NCBI RefSeq assembly: GCF_015163075.1 | Contig: NZ_JADDXU010000034.1 | Coordinates: forward strand, 1-64,000 | DNA length: 64,000 nucleotides | Reading direction: 5' to 3' | Source of the DNA: Streptomyces justiciae | GTDB taxonomy: Bacteria; Actinomycetota; Actinomycetes; Streptomycetales; Streptomycetaceae | Shown here: positions 15,468-23,710 of the stretch, one piece after another | Position numbering within the stretch: position 1 is the stretch's first letter | How the letters are laid out: each line of letters begins with the position of its first letter | Translations under genes and position numbers: made by a program | The notes under the pieces: generated by a model | The model's database searches: none | Told to the model about the DNA's origin: nothing | What the model saw: the letters and a program-made list of their open reading frames with translations, nothing else

Positions 15468-17053
15468 CGTCCCGCCAGGAAGACACGCTTTTCGACGCGC
15501 AGACGTACGGCGCCGAGACTTACAGCGTCCAGACCTACGAGGCTGAGACCTACGAGGCTGAGACCCACGGCGCCCAGGCTTTCGACCCCCAGGCCGTCGC
15601 CGCACAGATCCTCGCCCAGCCCGTGCCCCGCTCCTGTCCCGAGGAGGTGGCCCCGGCCTCGGGGGAGGCCACCTCCGACGGGCTGCTGCCCGACACCCTC
15701 AGCGACCGCGGCAACGCCAAACTGTTCGTCAGGCTCTACTCCAACGACTACCGGCACGTCCCCGGCCTCGGCTGGTTCCGCTGGGACAGCACCCGCTGGC
15801 AGATGGACGAGGACGACACCGTGATGTGGGCGGCCGGCGACCTCGCCGAGTCCCTCGCGAGCAACGACCCGCGCGGCGTGTTCACCTCCTCCGCGTTGCA
15901 GCAGCACCGCCGCCGGGCCCTGAGCACCAGCGGCATGAACGCGATGCTCGCGCAGGCCAAGTCCGCTCCCGGCATGGTCCTCAACGCCGCCCGGCTGGAC
16001 GCCGACCCGTACGCGCTGTGCACCCCGGCCGGAGTCGTAGACCTGCGTACCGGGCTGATCCGTACCCCCGACCCCGACAAGGACTTCCACTCCCGCTCCA
16101 CCACCGCGGCGCCCCAGGCGATGCCCACGCCGCGCTGGGACCGCTTCCTCACCGACACCTTCGGCGACGGTCCCGAGGGCGCCGAGATGATCGACTTCCT
16201 GCATCTGCTGCTGGGCTACTCCATCACCGGCGACGTCGGCGGGCAGGTCATGCCGTTCCTGTTCGGCTCCGGCAAGAACGGCAAGTCGGTGCTCCTGGAC
16301 GTCCTGATCAAACTCATCGGGGACTACGCCGACGCCGCCCCGCCCGGCTTCCTGATGGCCCGCCCGTACGAGGGGCATCCCACCGACCTGGCCGAACTGC
16401 ACGGCCGACGCGTCATCGTGTGCAGCGAGGTCAAGCCCGGCGACCGCTTCGACGAGGCCCGGGTCAAGCTCCTGACGGGCGGCGACCGCATCAAGGCCCG
16501 CCGGATGCGCCAGGACTTCTTCAGCTTCCAACCCACCCACAAACTCTGGCTGCTGGGCAACCACCGGCCCGAAGTGGGCACCGGAGGCTTCGCGTTCTGG
16601 CGGCGCATGCGGCTGATTCCGTTCCAGCGGGTCGTCCCGGACGACCGTAAGATCGACAACCTGGCGGACATCCTCGTCACCGAGGAGGGCCCCGGCATCC
16701 TCAACTGGCTGATCCTGGGCGCCCGTCGCTACCTGGGCGGCCAGAAGGACCTCACTGGACCCGAGCGGGTACGGATCGCCACGACGGCGTACGCGGAGAC
16801 CGAGGACCACACCGGCCGCTTCCTGTCAGAGTCCTGCCGGCTGGCCCCCGCGCTGCGGGCCGAACAGACCCAGCTCTACGCGGTTTATAAGACTTGGTGC
16901 CAGAATGAGGGGGCCCCGGCGATCTCGTCCCGGGCCTTCGCGGCGCGGGTCCGAGAAGTGGTGGGACTGGTGTCGCCCAAGGAGATGATCCTGTCCAACC
17001 AGCGCAAGTACTACCCGGGCATCGGACTTGTCGCCGACGAGGAGACAGCATGA
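15464..17053 (+). CDS. P4/D5-type DNA primase-helicase (superfamily 3 helicase)
   Basis: A 529-residue protein. An unusual N-terminus with five pentapeptide repeats (residues 14-38) is followed by a D5_N-like region (about 85-230) and an SF3 helicase with Walker A GSGKNGKS (268-275), Walker B-like VIVCSEVKPG, sensor-type KLWLLGNHRPEV, and a C-terminal winged-helix-like segment (about 440-520). The family unwinds DNA at phage and plasmid origins and partners with Prim-Pol enzymes. The ATGA overlap with the upstream primase and the downstream small gene indicates translational coupling. It is the best marker that this block is a replicon module. Confidence 0.9.
   Translation: MTSRQEDTLFDAQTYGAETYSVQTYEAETYEAETHGAQAFDPQAVAAQILAQPVPRSCPEEVAPASGEATSDGLLPDTLSDRGNAKLFVRLYSNDYRHVPGLGWFRWDSTRWQMDEDDTVMWAAGDLAESLASNDPRGVFTSSALQQHRRRALSTSGMNAMLAQAKSAPGMVLNAARLDADPYALCTPAGVVDLRTGLIRTPDPDKDFHSRSTTAAPQAMPTPRWDRFLTDTFGDGPEGAEMIDFLHLLLGYSITGDVGGQVMPFLFGSGKNGKSVLLDVLIKLIGDYADAAPPGFLMARPYEGHPTDLAELHGRRVIVCSEVKPGDRFDEARVKLLTGGDRIKARRMRQDFFSFQPTHKLWLLGNHRPEVGTGGFAFWRRMRLIPFQRVVPDDRKIDNLADILVTEEGPGILNWLILGARRYLGGQKDLTGPERVRIATTAYAETEDHTGRFLSESCRLAPALRAEQTQLYAVYKTWCQNEGAPAISSRAFAARVREVVGLVSPKEMILSNQRKYYPGIGLVADEETA
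15503..15577 (+). repeat. Five 15-base tandem repeats encoding TYxAE pentapeptides
   Basis: Five in-frame 15-base units (15503-15577) encode TYGAE, TYSVQ, TYEAE, TYEAE and THGAQ at the N-terminus of the helicase. Units three and four are identical at DNA level, suggesting recent slippage or duplication. Confidence 0.85.
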
Positions 17054-17439
17054 GCGCCCTCATCGCCGAGGACGAGCTCGTCCACGAGGACGACCTCGTC
17101 TGGCTCGAGGACATCAGCACGCTCGACTACGTACGTCAGAGCCTTGACCGGCTGCCGACGCGCCGCGGCAAGCCCGCCTACCACCGCGACGGACGTATGG
17201 TCGGCTACGCGGTGCTGGGTCCCCGTGCCAAGCCCTCCCGCTCCTCGGGCACGTTCCGGCGCCGGGTGTTCTGGCTGCTGCCGCACGACCGGGACACCGC
17301 GCCCGAGGGCCTGTACACGACCGGCGCCCCCGCCGAGGCGATAGACCCGCGCACCCTGGCGCCGGGCAGCAAGGGCTGCAAGACCGAACGTTCCGAGGGC
17401 GGCCCGTTGTCGTCGGACGTGGCCCAGCTGCTGCCCTGA
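17050..17439 (+). CDS. Hypothetical protein, third gene of the replication operon
   Basis: A 129-residue protein with an acidic N-terminus (MSALIAEDELVHEDDLVWLE) and a basic central part containing RRRVFWLLPHDRD. No known domain is recognised. It overlaps the helicase stop by four bases (ATGA), so it is translated as part of the same operon. An accessory role in replication or copy control is only inferred from position. Confidence 0.75.
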   Translation: MSALIAEDELVHEDDLVWLEDISTLDYVRQSLDRLPTRRGKPAYHRDGRMVGYAVLGPRAKPSRSSGTFRRRVFWLLPHDRDTAPEGLYTTGAPAEAIDPRTLAPGSKGCKTERSEGGPLSSDVAQLLP

Positions 17440-17629
17440 GCTTTCACCTTCATTCATTGCAATGAGCGATGAGGTTGTCGTTGCATTTGCCTCAGGCTCG
17501 TTGCAACAGTTTTGGCGATGTGAACTGCGGAAATGCTGATTGCTTGCAACAACTGTGTTGTCTGAATCTGGAAAGCAACGTAGCTTTTCCGTCATCGGAA
17601 ACGACGACCGCGCAACACAGGAGAACATC
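17440..17629. promoter_or_regulatory. Intergenic region with TTGCAA boxes
   Basis: Three TTGCAA cores at 17457-17462 (within the palindrome CATTGCAATG), 17501-17506 (within GTTGCAAC) and 17544-17549 are spaced 44 and 43 bases apart, about four helical turns. Below-average GC content and the position upstream of the DUF4097 gene suggest operator or boundary sites. Confidence 0.5.
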
Positions 17630-18307
17630 ATGCAGAAGTACGACACCCCCGCCCCGATCTCCGCCGTCCTCGACATCCCCGCCGGCCGCATCCAGTTCGT
17701 CGCCGCCGACCGCGCCGACACCACCGTTGAGGTCCTGCCCGCCGACCCCGCCAAGAAGCGCGACGTCCAGGCCGCCGAGCGGACGAGCGTCGACTACGCC
17801 GACGGCGTCCTGCACATCCGCACCGCCGACCCCAAGAACCAGCTCCTCGGCGCTGGTGGCTCCCTGGAGGTCACCGTCCAACTCCCCGCCGGCTCCCGGG
17901 TCGAGGCGAAGACCGCCAGCTCCGAGCTGAGCGGTGCCGGCCGCCTCGGCGACGTCGTCTTCGAAGGCGCGTACCGGCGGATCAGGATCGAGGAGGCCGC
18001 GAGCGTCCGCCTCACCGCGATCGACGGCGACGTGGAGATCGGACGGCTGGACGGCCCGGCGGAGATCAGCACCGCGCGGGGTGACATCCGGGTCGCCGAA
18101 GCCGTACGGGGCGCGGTCGTCCTGCGCACCCAGTCCGGCAGCATCACGGTCACCGCAGCAGCCGGCGTCTCGGCCACCCTCGACGCCGAGACCGGCAACG
18201 GCCGTATCAGCAACGCCCTGAAGAACGACGGCACCGCCGAACTCGACATCCGCGCCACCACCTCCCAGGGGGCATCACCGCCCGCAGCCTGTGAGAAGGC
18301 GGTATGA
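17630..18307 (+). CDS. DUF4097-family beta-strand repeat protein, likely frameshifted 3' end
   Basis: About 225 residues of short beta-strand repeats (for example GDIRVAEAVRGAVVLRTQSGSITV), the pattern of DUF4097 beta-helix proteins common in Streptomyces, function unknown. AGGAGAA precedes the ATG at 17630. The frame ends in an atypical tail (ASPPAACEKAV). If the run of five G at 18268-18272 had six, the protein would instead end SQGGITARSL at 18294, as relatives do. Either a natural frameshift or a sequence error is likely. It is outside the replication operon. Confidence 0.8.
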   Translation: MQKYDTPAPISAVLDIPAGRIQFVAADRADTTVEVLPADPAKKRDVQAAERTSVDYADGVLHIRTADPKNQLLGAGGSLEVTVQLPAGSRVEAKTASSELSGAGRLGDVVFEGAYRRIRIEEAASVRLTAIDGDVEIGRLDGPAEISTARGDIRVAEAVRGAVVLRTQSGSITVTAAAGVSATLDAETGNGRISNALKNDGTAELDIRATTSQGASPPAACEKAV

Positions 18308-18318
18308 ACCCCACCCGA

Positions 18319-18350
18319 CGGCCGGGTCCGGTCTGGACCGGACCCGGCCG
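18319..18350 (+). terminator. GC-rich hairpin after the DUF4097 gene
   Basis: CGGCCGGGTCCGG (18319-18331) pairs perfectly with CCGGACCCGGCCG (18338-18350) around a 6-base loop. It begins 12 bases after the stop codon. There is no T-run, as is usual in high-GC actinobacteria. Confidence 0.65.
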
Positions 18351-18980
18351 CACCGCACGAGCGGCGAGTAGGTCGCCTGTGTGTGGCGGGCAGGCGAAAT
18401 GACGGATCGTCACGGCAGCCCGGTCGGCCGGTGCGTCGGTGCGCCCCCGTCCGCCCTTACGGGCGGGATAAGTGATCGCTGACGCTGGCAGGGGAGCTTG
18501 GTGTGCTCGCGGCGCCGGTGCCTCCACTGACCGCCGCAACGACCGGACCGCTGGTCCTGCGGTAGTGACCGCGAACGTAGGTGCCGTCGGTGCGCTGGTA
18601 GCTCCGTACCGTGTCTGACAGTCGCTTTCGCTCCAACTCCTTCCACTGGACGCAGAGTTGACCCCGAGAGGCCAGTTCCGTCAGGCCCTGTGACGTCCGA
18701 GCCCGGAAGCACGCTGTGGAAGTAGCGTCGCCGCGTCGGGGACAGACCCACCCCGAACCCCCCGCAGGCAAAGAACGGTTCAGGGATTCCGGCCGACGTT
18801 GCAAAGAACCGTCCACCCGGTATATTTTTTCGCTGTCCGCACTTATGAGCGAATGGGGCAGCTCAACTCCCGGAGGGAGACGGGGAGTTGATTCGGGCGG
18901 GGCCTGCTGGACGGTCGTACGCCTTGGTTCTCCGCCTGCCCTATGCGCCATTGGTCCACGACTGGGGGAGGCCCGCAACG
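18351..18980. other. Intergenic region without a complete gene
   Basis: About 630 bases before the flavin monooxygenase gene. It holds a possible gene remnant on the minus strand (18457-18651) and an AT-rich, operator-like segment at 18803-18832 containing AACCGTCCACCCGGTATATT, a plausible promoter/operator for the monooxygenase. No complete gene was found. Confidence 0.5.
18457..18651 (-). pseudogene. Possible remnant of a small RSYxRxDGTYVxGHYR protein
   Basis: The minus-strand frame ending at 18457 reads VRSYQRTDGTYVRGHYRRTS and then a Ser/Ala-rich tail. The Tyr-x-Arg-x-Asp-Gly-Thr-Tyr-Val core looks protein-like and recalls short actinobacterial proteins of that pattern. No start codon with a ribosome site exists near it, and upstream translation is low quality. 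It may be a decayed gene or chance. Confidence 0.25.
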
Positions 18981-20507
18981 ATGCGTGGTATGCAGGCTCA
19001 AGTGGTGATCGTCGGCGGAGGGCCCGTGGGTATGGTCCTCGCCTGCGAACTGGCGGGATACGGCGTGCGCACGGTTGTCTTCGAGGCGGAGGCCCAGGTC
19101 TCCCGGCAGCCCAAGGCGACGACACTGCACGCCCGTACGGTGCAGTGTCTGGTCCGGCGCGGTTATCTCAGCGGGTTCGCGACGGCAGGGGAGTGCACCG
19201 GCTCGGCAGTGACGAACAGCCCGTTCCACTTCGCGGGCATCCCGGGGCTGGCCATCTCGGCGCCCGCCGCGGAGCCGGAGCCGATTCTGAAGTGCGCGCA
19301 GGAGGACCTCGAGCGTCACTTCGGGCAGCGGGCGCGGGCCGCCGGTGCGCGGATCGTGCGCGGGTACCGGGTGATTGAGGTCCGGCAGGGGCCGGACGGG
19401 GTGGCCGTCGTGGCCGAGGGACCGGACGGCCAAGTGACGTGTACGGGCGACTATCTCGTGGGGACGGACGGGGCACGAAGTCTCGTACGGGAGGGGGCGG
19501 GCTTCGCGTCCCGGACCTACCCGGCCACCGTCTCGGCGATGGCCGGTGACGTCCGCCTCGACGTCGCTGAGGACCTTCCGCCCGGCTGGCACCGCACCCC
19601 GCGCGGCTGGATCGTCACCAAGCACCTGGGAGCGGGCGCGGTCCGGCTGCGGACCCTCAACTGCGACGGCGCCCACCAGGACCGGCATGCGCCGCTGACG
19701 CTGGAGGAGTTGCGTGCGGAGGTGTCCTGGCTGGTCGGGCGGGACGTCGCGATGGGCGAGCCGCGGTGGCTGAGCAGGTTCAGTGACTTCTCCCGGCTGG
19801 CCGACTGCTACCGCAAGGGCCGGGTGTTCCTGGCCGGGGACGCGGCGCATCTGCACTTCCCGATCGGCGGTCAGGGGCTGAGCACCGGGCTGCTGGACGC
19901 CGTCAACCTCGGCTGGAAGCTCGCCTTCACGGTGCGCGGGTCCGCCGGCGAAGGGCTGCTCGACACCTATGACGAGGAGCGCCGGCCCGCCGCACAGCGG
20001 GTCATCGACAACACCCGGGCCCAGCTTGCGCTGATGCGGCCCGCCCCCGAACTCGACCCGCTGCGGGAGCTGTTCGGCGAGCTGCTGGCCGGCGGCCGGG
20101 AGAGCGGGGTGCTGGCGTCCATGGTCAGCGCCCAGGACACGGTGCTGCCGGTTCGCGGTGCGGATTCCTCCCCTTGGGAAGGAAGGTTTCTGCACAACGT
20201 CGACCTGGTGACCGGCAAGGGGCGGACCGATGTGATCTCGCTGCTGGGCGAGGGGCGGCCGCTGCTGCTCGTCCTCGGCGACCGGGGCGACGACTACGCG
20301 GAACAGGCGCGCGGCTGGGCGGGGCTGGTGCGGGTGGTGCACGCCGAACCGGTGCCTCAGCTGTCCTGTCCCGCCCTCCTGGTGCGGCCCGACGGCTACA
20401 TCGCCTGGGCCGCCGGGAGCGACGGGCCGACCGCCGCTCTGACCGGGTACTTCGGGCCGGGCGCGGCAGTGGAGGCCAGGGGTGTGCTGGCCGGGACCGT
20501 CAGCTGA
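18981..20507 (+). CDS. FAD-dependent aromatic monooxygenase
   Basis: About 508 residues of the p-hydroxybenzoate hydroxylase class: FAD-binding GGGPVGMVLACELA near the N-terminus, the middle motif YLVGTDGARSLVRE, and the flavin-contacting VFLAGDAAHLHFPIGGQG. A C-terminal thioredoxin-like domain follows (about 380-508). Relatives hydroxylate aromatic polyketides or inactivate rifampicin-like compounds. The ATG at 18981 has GGGGGAGG eight bases upstream. Its stop overlaps the convergent ScbR-like gene by eight bases. Placed at the edge of the signalling locus, it could be a tailoring enzyme of the cluster. Confidence 0.88.
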   Translation: MRGMQAQVVIVGGGPVGMVLACELAGYGVRTVVFEAEAQVSRQPKATTLHARTVQCLVRRGYLSGFATAGECTGSAVTNSPFHFAGIPGLAISAPAAEPEPILKCAQEDLERHFGQRARAAGARIVRGYRVIEVRQGPDGVAVVAEGPDGQVTCTGDYLVGTDGARSLVREGAGFASRTYPATVSAMAGDVRLDVAEDLPPGWHRTPRGWIVTKHLGAGAVRLRTLNCDGAHQDRHAPLTLEELRAEVSWLVGRDVAMGEPRWLSRFSDFSRLADCYRKGRVFLAGDAAHLHFPIGGQGLSTGLLDAVNLGWKLAFTVRGSAGEGLLDTYDEERRPAAQRVIDNTRAQLALMRPAPELDPLRELFGELLAGGRESGVLASMVSAQDTVLPVRGADSSPWEGRFLHNVDLVTGKGRTDVISLLGEGRPLLLVLGDRGDDYAEQARGWAGLVRVVHAEPVPQLSCPALLVRPDGYIAWAAGSDGPTAALTGYFGPGAAVEARGVLAGTVS

Positions 20508-21168
20508 CGGGGACGCGCAAGGACGCGGCGTGCAGGGCCTCGAGCTCGGTCTGGACCGCGGCACCGCGGTGCTCGGTGATGTCGACCGTGGCCAGCACGG
20601 AGGGGACCACCACGCTGGGCAGCAGATGCTGGAGCAGGCAGCTGACCCGGCGTGGCAGGTCCTGGTAGTTGCACAGGGCCTGGGACATCGCCTGCACGCC
20701 CGCGAAGGCGCCGACCACGACGTCGGCGGTCTCGGCCGGGTTGACGTGGGAGAGCAGTTCCCCCTGGACCTGGGCCTTCTCCAGCATCTCCGTGCCGACC
20801 TCACTCCAGCGCAGGAAGGGGCCGCTGCGGTCGAGTCCCTGGGCCTGCTGGTCCAGCGACAGCCGCACGCTCGCCCGGACCATCGGATCGGTCTGCAGGT
20901 GGTAGGCGTGCAGCACAACGGTGTCCACGAGCCGCTGCACCGTGCAGGGACGCTCGGGGATGGGCAGCCGCTGGTCCTGCTCGTGGAGCACGCCTTCGGC
21001 GAGGTGTTCCTTCGAGGGGAAGTGGAAGTACAGAGCACCCTTGGTCACTCCGGCGACCGCCAGGATCTCGCTGATGGTCGCGGCCTGGTAGCCGCGCTCC
21101 TCGAAGACCTTTGCCGCCGCCGTCAGGATTGCGTGTCGAGTCCGGATCGCCCGGTCCTGCTTGACCAA
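20500..21168 (-). CDS. ScbR/ArpA-like gamma-butyrolactone receptor (TetR family)
   Basis: About 222 residues. The N-terminal HTH reads RTRHAILTAAAKVFEERGYQ, then GVTKGALYFHFPSKEHLAEG, closely following the ScbR/ArpA receptor pattern. The ligand-binding half includes RASVRLSLDQQAQ and GAFAGVQAMSQ. Such proteins repress SARP and signal-synthesis genes until a butyrolactone binds. The start is TTG at 21168: AGGAGG lies six bases upstream and the family's usual K-Q-D/A-R-A start aligns here. The upstream open frame to 21420 lacks support. The divergent neighbour is an NmrA-like gene; AfsA-like synthase lies 1.4 kb away. An operator-like site sits just upstream. Confidence 0.9.
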   Translation of the reverse strand: MVKQDRAIRTRHAILTAAAKVFEERGYQAATISEILAVAGVTKGALYFHFPSKEHLAEGVLHEQDQRLPIPERPCTVQRLVDTVVLHAYHLQTDPMVRASVRLSLDQQAQGLDRSGPFLRWSEVGTEMLEKAQVQGELLSHVNPAETADVVVGAFAGVQAMSQALCNYQDLPRRVSCLLQHLLPSVVVPSVLATVDITEHRGAAVQTELEALHAASLRVPVS

Positions 21169-21204
21169 CTTCGGCCTCCTCCAGTCGATGAGCCCGGAGA
21201 CCCA

Positions 21205-21231
21205 ACAAAAAAACCGTCCAGTTTGTATCTT
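21205..21231. promoter_or_regulatory. ARE-like butyrolactone-receptor operator upstream of the receptor gene
   Basis: The segment contains AAACCGTCCAGTTTGTATCT, with half-sites AAACCG and CAGTTTGT. It lies 37-63 bases before the receptor start and in the shared divergent region. It aligns with the complement of the site upstream of the AfsA-like gene over AAACCG and GTATCTT, supporting a common operator. Confidence 0.65.
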
Positions 21232-21377
21232 ACAGCTGGTTGGCTCTCGCGCAGCCCCTTGGCTTGTAACAGATTCAAGGAGTTGCCAAAAAGCATTGCC
21301 TACAGGGAGGGGACTGAGATGGCGGCGATCAGGTGGGGCACCGGTGCGACCGGGGCCCGGGCGGGGGAGGGATCGCG

Positions 21378-22244
21378 ATGATTCTGGTGACCGGAGCCAC
21401 CGGAACGGTGGGTCGAGCATTGGTTGAGCGACTTCCCGCCGATTTACGCGTCCGCCTCATGTCCAGGGACCCCGCGAAGATCGTGGGGGCGGCGCCGACG
21501 GCGGAGAAGACCGCCGGGGACTTCGAGGACCCGCAGTCGCTGGCGCGGGCTCTCAAGGGGGTGCGCACGGCGTTCCTCGTCACCACGCGGCCCTCCGGCG
21601 ACGACGACGCGCGGTTCGTGCGGGCCGCGCAATTGGCCGGAGTACGACGGGTGGTGAAGCTCTCGGCGGCGGCCGTGCTCGATGAGGAGGCCGATGACCT
21701 CATCACCCGGTGGCAGCGGGCCGGCGAGGAACTCCTGCGGGCCTCCGGCCTGGAGTGGACCCTGCTGCGGCCGCGCGCGTTCATGTCCAACTCCCTTTCC
21801 TGGGCTGCTTCCGTACGATCCGAGCGCACCGTCCGCGCGCTGTACGGGACGTCGGGCAATGCCTGCGTGGACCCGCGGGACATCGCGGAGGCCGCCGTAC
21901 GCGTCCTGACCGAGGAGGGGCACGCCGGGCACGCCTACACCCTGACCGGACCCGAGGCCGTCACCGCCGCCGGACAGACCCGGCAGCTCGCCGGGCTGCT
22001 GGGGATACCGCTGCGCTTCGCGGAGTTGACGCTCGACGAGGCCCGTGCCGGTCTGGCCCGACGCTATCCGCCACCGGTGGTCCAGGCCCTGCTGGAGAGC
22101 GCCGAGCGCCAGCGCGCGGGCGCCAAGGCGGGGGTCGACGGCACGGTCGAGGCCTTGACGGGACACCCGGCACGCACCTTCTCCCACTGGGCGCAGGACC
22201 ATCTGGCCGCCTTCGCGCCGACCACGGAACCGGTGGGAGCGTAG
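21378..22244 (+). CDS. NmrA-like NAD(P)-binding oxidoreductase
   Basis: A 288-residue atypical short-chain dehydrogenase with the N-terminal dinucleotide motif VTGATGTVGRALVE and conserved LSAAAVLD and WTLLRPRAFMSN segments. It sits between receptor and synthase genes. In other butyrolactone loci a reductase of this superfamily (ScbB/BarS type) completes signal synthesis, so a similar role is plausible but unproved. GGGGGAGGG precedes the ATG at 21378. Codon 23 is TTA (21444-21446), suggesting bldA-dependent translation. Confidence 0.8.
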   Translation: MILVTGATGTVGRALVERLPADLRVRLMSRDPAKIVGAAPTAEKTAGDFEDPQSLARALKGVRTAFLVTTRPSGDDDARFVRAAQLAGVRRVVKLSAAAVLDEEADDLITRWQRAGEELLRASGLEWTLLRPRAFMSNSLSWAASVRSERTVRALYGTSGNACVDPRDIAEAAVRVLTEEGHAGHAYTLTGPEAVTAAGQTRQLAGLLGIPLRFAELTLDEARAGLARRYPPPVVQALLESAERQRAGAKAGVDGTVEALTGHPARTFSHWAQDHLAAFAPTTEPVGA

Positions 22245-22247
22245 CCA

Positions 22248-22302
22248 CGGTGCGGGTCGCCGGGGGAGGGCCGAACGGCCCGGTCTTCAGCGACCCGCAC
22301 CG
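22248..22302 (+). terminator. Nested hairpin after the NmrA-like gene
   Basis: CGGTGCGGGTCGC (22248-22260) pairs with GCGACCCGCACCG (22290-22302), enclosing a smaller stem GGGCCG/CGGCCC (22268-22281). It starts four bases after the stop codon. No T-run. The remaining 22303-22578 holds no gene. Confidence 0.6.
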
Positions 22303-22578
22303 CCTTGCCTCCGGCGACCCGCGCGGCCCTGCCCCCCCACCCAGTGACCCGCGCCGCCCGGGCCGAGCACGGAGTGGGCGCCGGCGGCGGTGATGCTGCC
22401 TGGCTCCCTCGTCGACACCTGTCGTACGGCGAGCCCGTCCGGTGGCTGTCGTACGCGACAAGTCCCCCTTCCCGTCCCCTAGTTCACCGCTTCTCCGCCC
22501 CGCCCGGGACGTGGAACGGCCCCCTCCGGACGAGCCATAGCGTCGGGAGGGAGGCCGGTACAAAGGGGAAGAGGGTCG

Positions 22579-23577
22579 TCAGTCGGTGGGCGTTGCCATG
22601 GTCACGGTGCAGCGGAACACGGCCGTCTCGCCCTGGTAGGCGGTCACGAGCACGGTCTCGCCGCCGTCCTGGTTCACGTCGGTGAGGCGGCGGGCCTCGA
22701 CGACGCACGGCGCGTTCAGTTCGACGTAGCGCAGGAACTCACTGGAAACGGAGAGAGGCAGCGAGGCATGGCCCAACGTGGCGGCCGCGGCCTGCCGGGA
22801 CGCTTCGAGGAGCACCATGCCCGGCACATGGTCGACCTGGTGGTCGAAGAGCACCGGGTGCCGGGTGTCCACGCGCAGCTGCCAGCGGTCCGGTTCCCCG
22901 ATGGGGGACAGGACCACGTCCGTCGGGGACATACGGCCGACGGTCTGCGGGGCCTCCGGGGCCGTCAGCGCGATGACCTCGGGGCGTTCACCCGCGGGCA
23001 CATGGGCGGCACGCAGCCGCTCGTAGACCCGAGGGTTCATGCAGGTGAGCGCGCCGCCCCCGGTCGCGGCGAGGGCGCCGTCACGATAGATCGAGACCTC
23101 GATGCGGAACCCGGAAACGTTGGCACCGCGCCGCTTCACGTCGACGCACCGGACGTCGAGTTCGAGCGAGGCGGGAGTCCAGTCGACACGCACATGCTCC
23201 GGTCGGACGGCCACGCTGAGGTCGCTCACCAGGAAGTGGTGGCCGAGGGGGACGCCGTACTCGGCGTGCGCCAGCAGGATGCCGGCCTGCCGGATCGTCT
23301 CCGCGGCGATCAGCGGGTCGTGGCAGTCGTCCACGGTGGCGAAGAAGCTGTGCCCGCGAGGCCACTGGGCGTCGACGGCGAAGCGGTCCTCGGCGACGGG
23401 CCGCCAGTCGGTCAGCATGACCTCGGCAACGCTCGCGCGGTGGACGAATTCCTTTGGAACAGTAGTGGTCAGGGACTGGTAGAGCGGGGCTCGGGAGCCG
23501 GTCGGCTCCGTCGTGGCGCTCTCTGTGGCTGCTGCGCTGGGTATCGCGCGGTGCATGCGGAACGTGCTCGCAGACAT
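22579..23577 (-). CDS. AfsA/ScbA-like gamma-butyrolactone synthase
   Basis: A 332-residue protein with the two hot-dog AfsA repeats: the first with VPKEFVHRASVAEVMLTDW and WPRGHSFF, the second with HPVLFDHQVDHVPGMVLLEA and SSEFLRYVEL. AfsA-type enzymes join a beta-ketoacyl-ACP to dihydroxyacetone phosphate, the first step in A-factor-type signal synthesis. AGGGGGA precedes the ATG at 23577. It is divergent from the acyl-CoA carboxylase genes, with operator-like sequences between. With the ScbR-like receptor and NmrA-like reductase it forms a complete signalling locus. The precise signal is unknown. Confidence 0.92.
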   Translation of the reverse strand: MSASTFRMHRAIPSAAATESATTEPTGSRAPLYQSLTTTVPKEFVHRASVAEVMLTDWRPVAEDRFAVDAQWPRGHSFFATVDDCHDPLIAAETIRQAGILLAHAEYGVPLGHHFLVSDLSVAVRPEHVRVDWTPASLELDVRCVDVKRRGANVSGFRIEVSIYRDGALAATGGGALTCMNPRVYERLRAAHVPAGERPEVIALTAPEAPQTVGRMSPTDVVLSPIGEPDRWQLRVDTRHPVLFDHQVDHVPGMVLLEASRQAAAATLGHASLPLSVSSEFLRYVELNAPCVVEARRLTDVNQDGGETVLVTAYQGETAVFRCTVTMATPTD

Positions 23578-23634
23578 AGTTCCCCCTGAGCCGCTGTGGC
23601 TTGAATGTCGGTGGTGGATCCCTCAGGACTGCGA

Positions 23635-23661
23635 AGATACATACCATCCGGTTTAATTTCT
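23635..23661. promoter_or_regulatory. ARE-like operator upstream of the AfsA-like gene
   Basis: AAGATACATACCATCCGGTT followed by TAATTTC. The reverse complement aligns with the receptor-gene operator: both share AAACCG near the centre and the flank GTATCTT. It lies about 58 bases before the AfsA-like start. Confidence 0.65.
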
Positions 23662-23695
23662 AGATGGAACGCGGCGCTCCAGCCGACGATAAATG

Positions 23696-23710
23696 GAACG
23701 ACTCGTTCCC
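23696..23710. promoter_or_regulatory. Palindrome GGAACGA-C-TCGTTCC
   Basis: A perfect 7-base inverted repeat with a one-base centre in the divergent gap between the AfsA-like gene and the carboxylase genes. The word ATGGAACG also occurs 30 bases upstream. Probably a regulator site. Confidence 0.5.

Noticed and set aside
12989..17439. Integrative conjugative element
   Set aside because: No integrase, excisionase, transfer FtsK-like gene or attachment-site tRNA was found near the replication genes.
18843..21038. 731-codon minus-strand frame across the monooxygenase and receptor genes
   Set aside because: Part of it is out of frame with the ScbR-like gene and the rest is antisense to the flavin monooxygenase; no ribosome site or domain.
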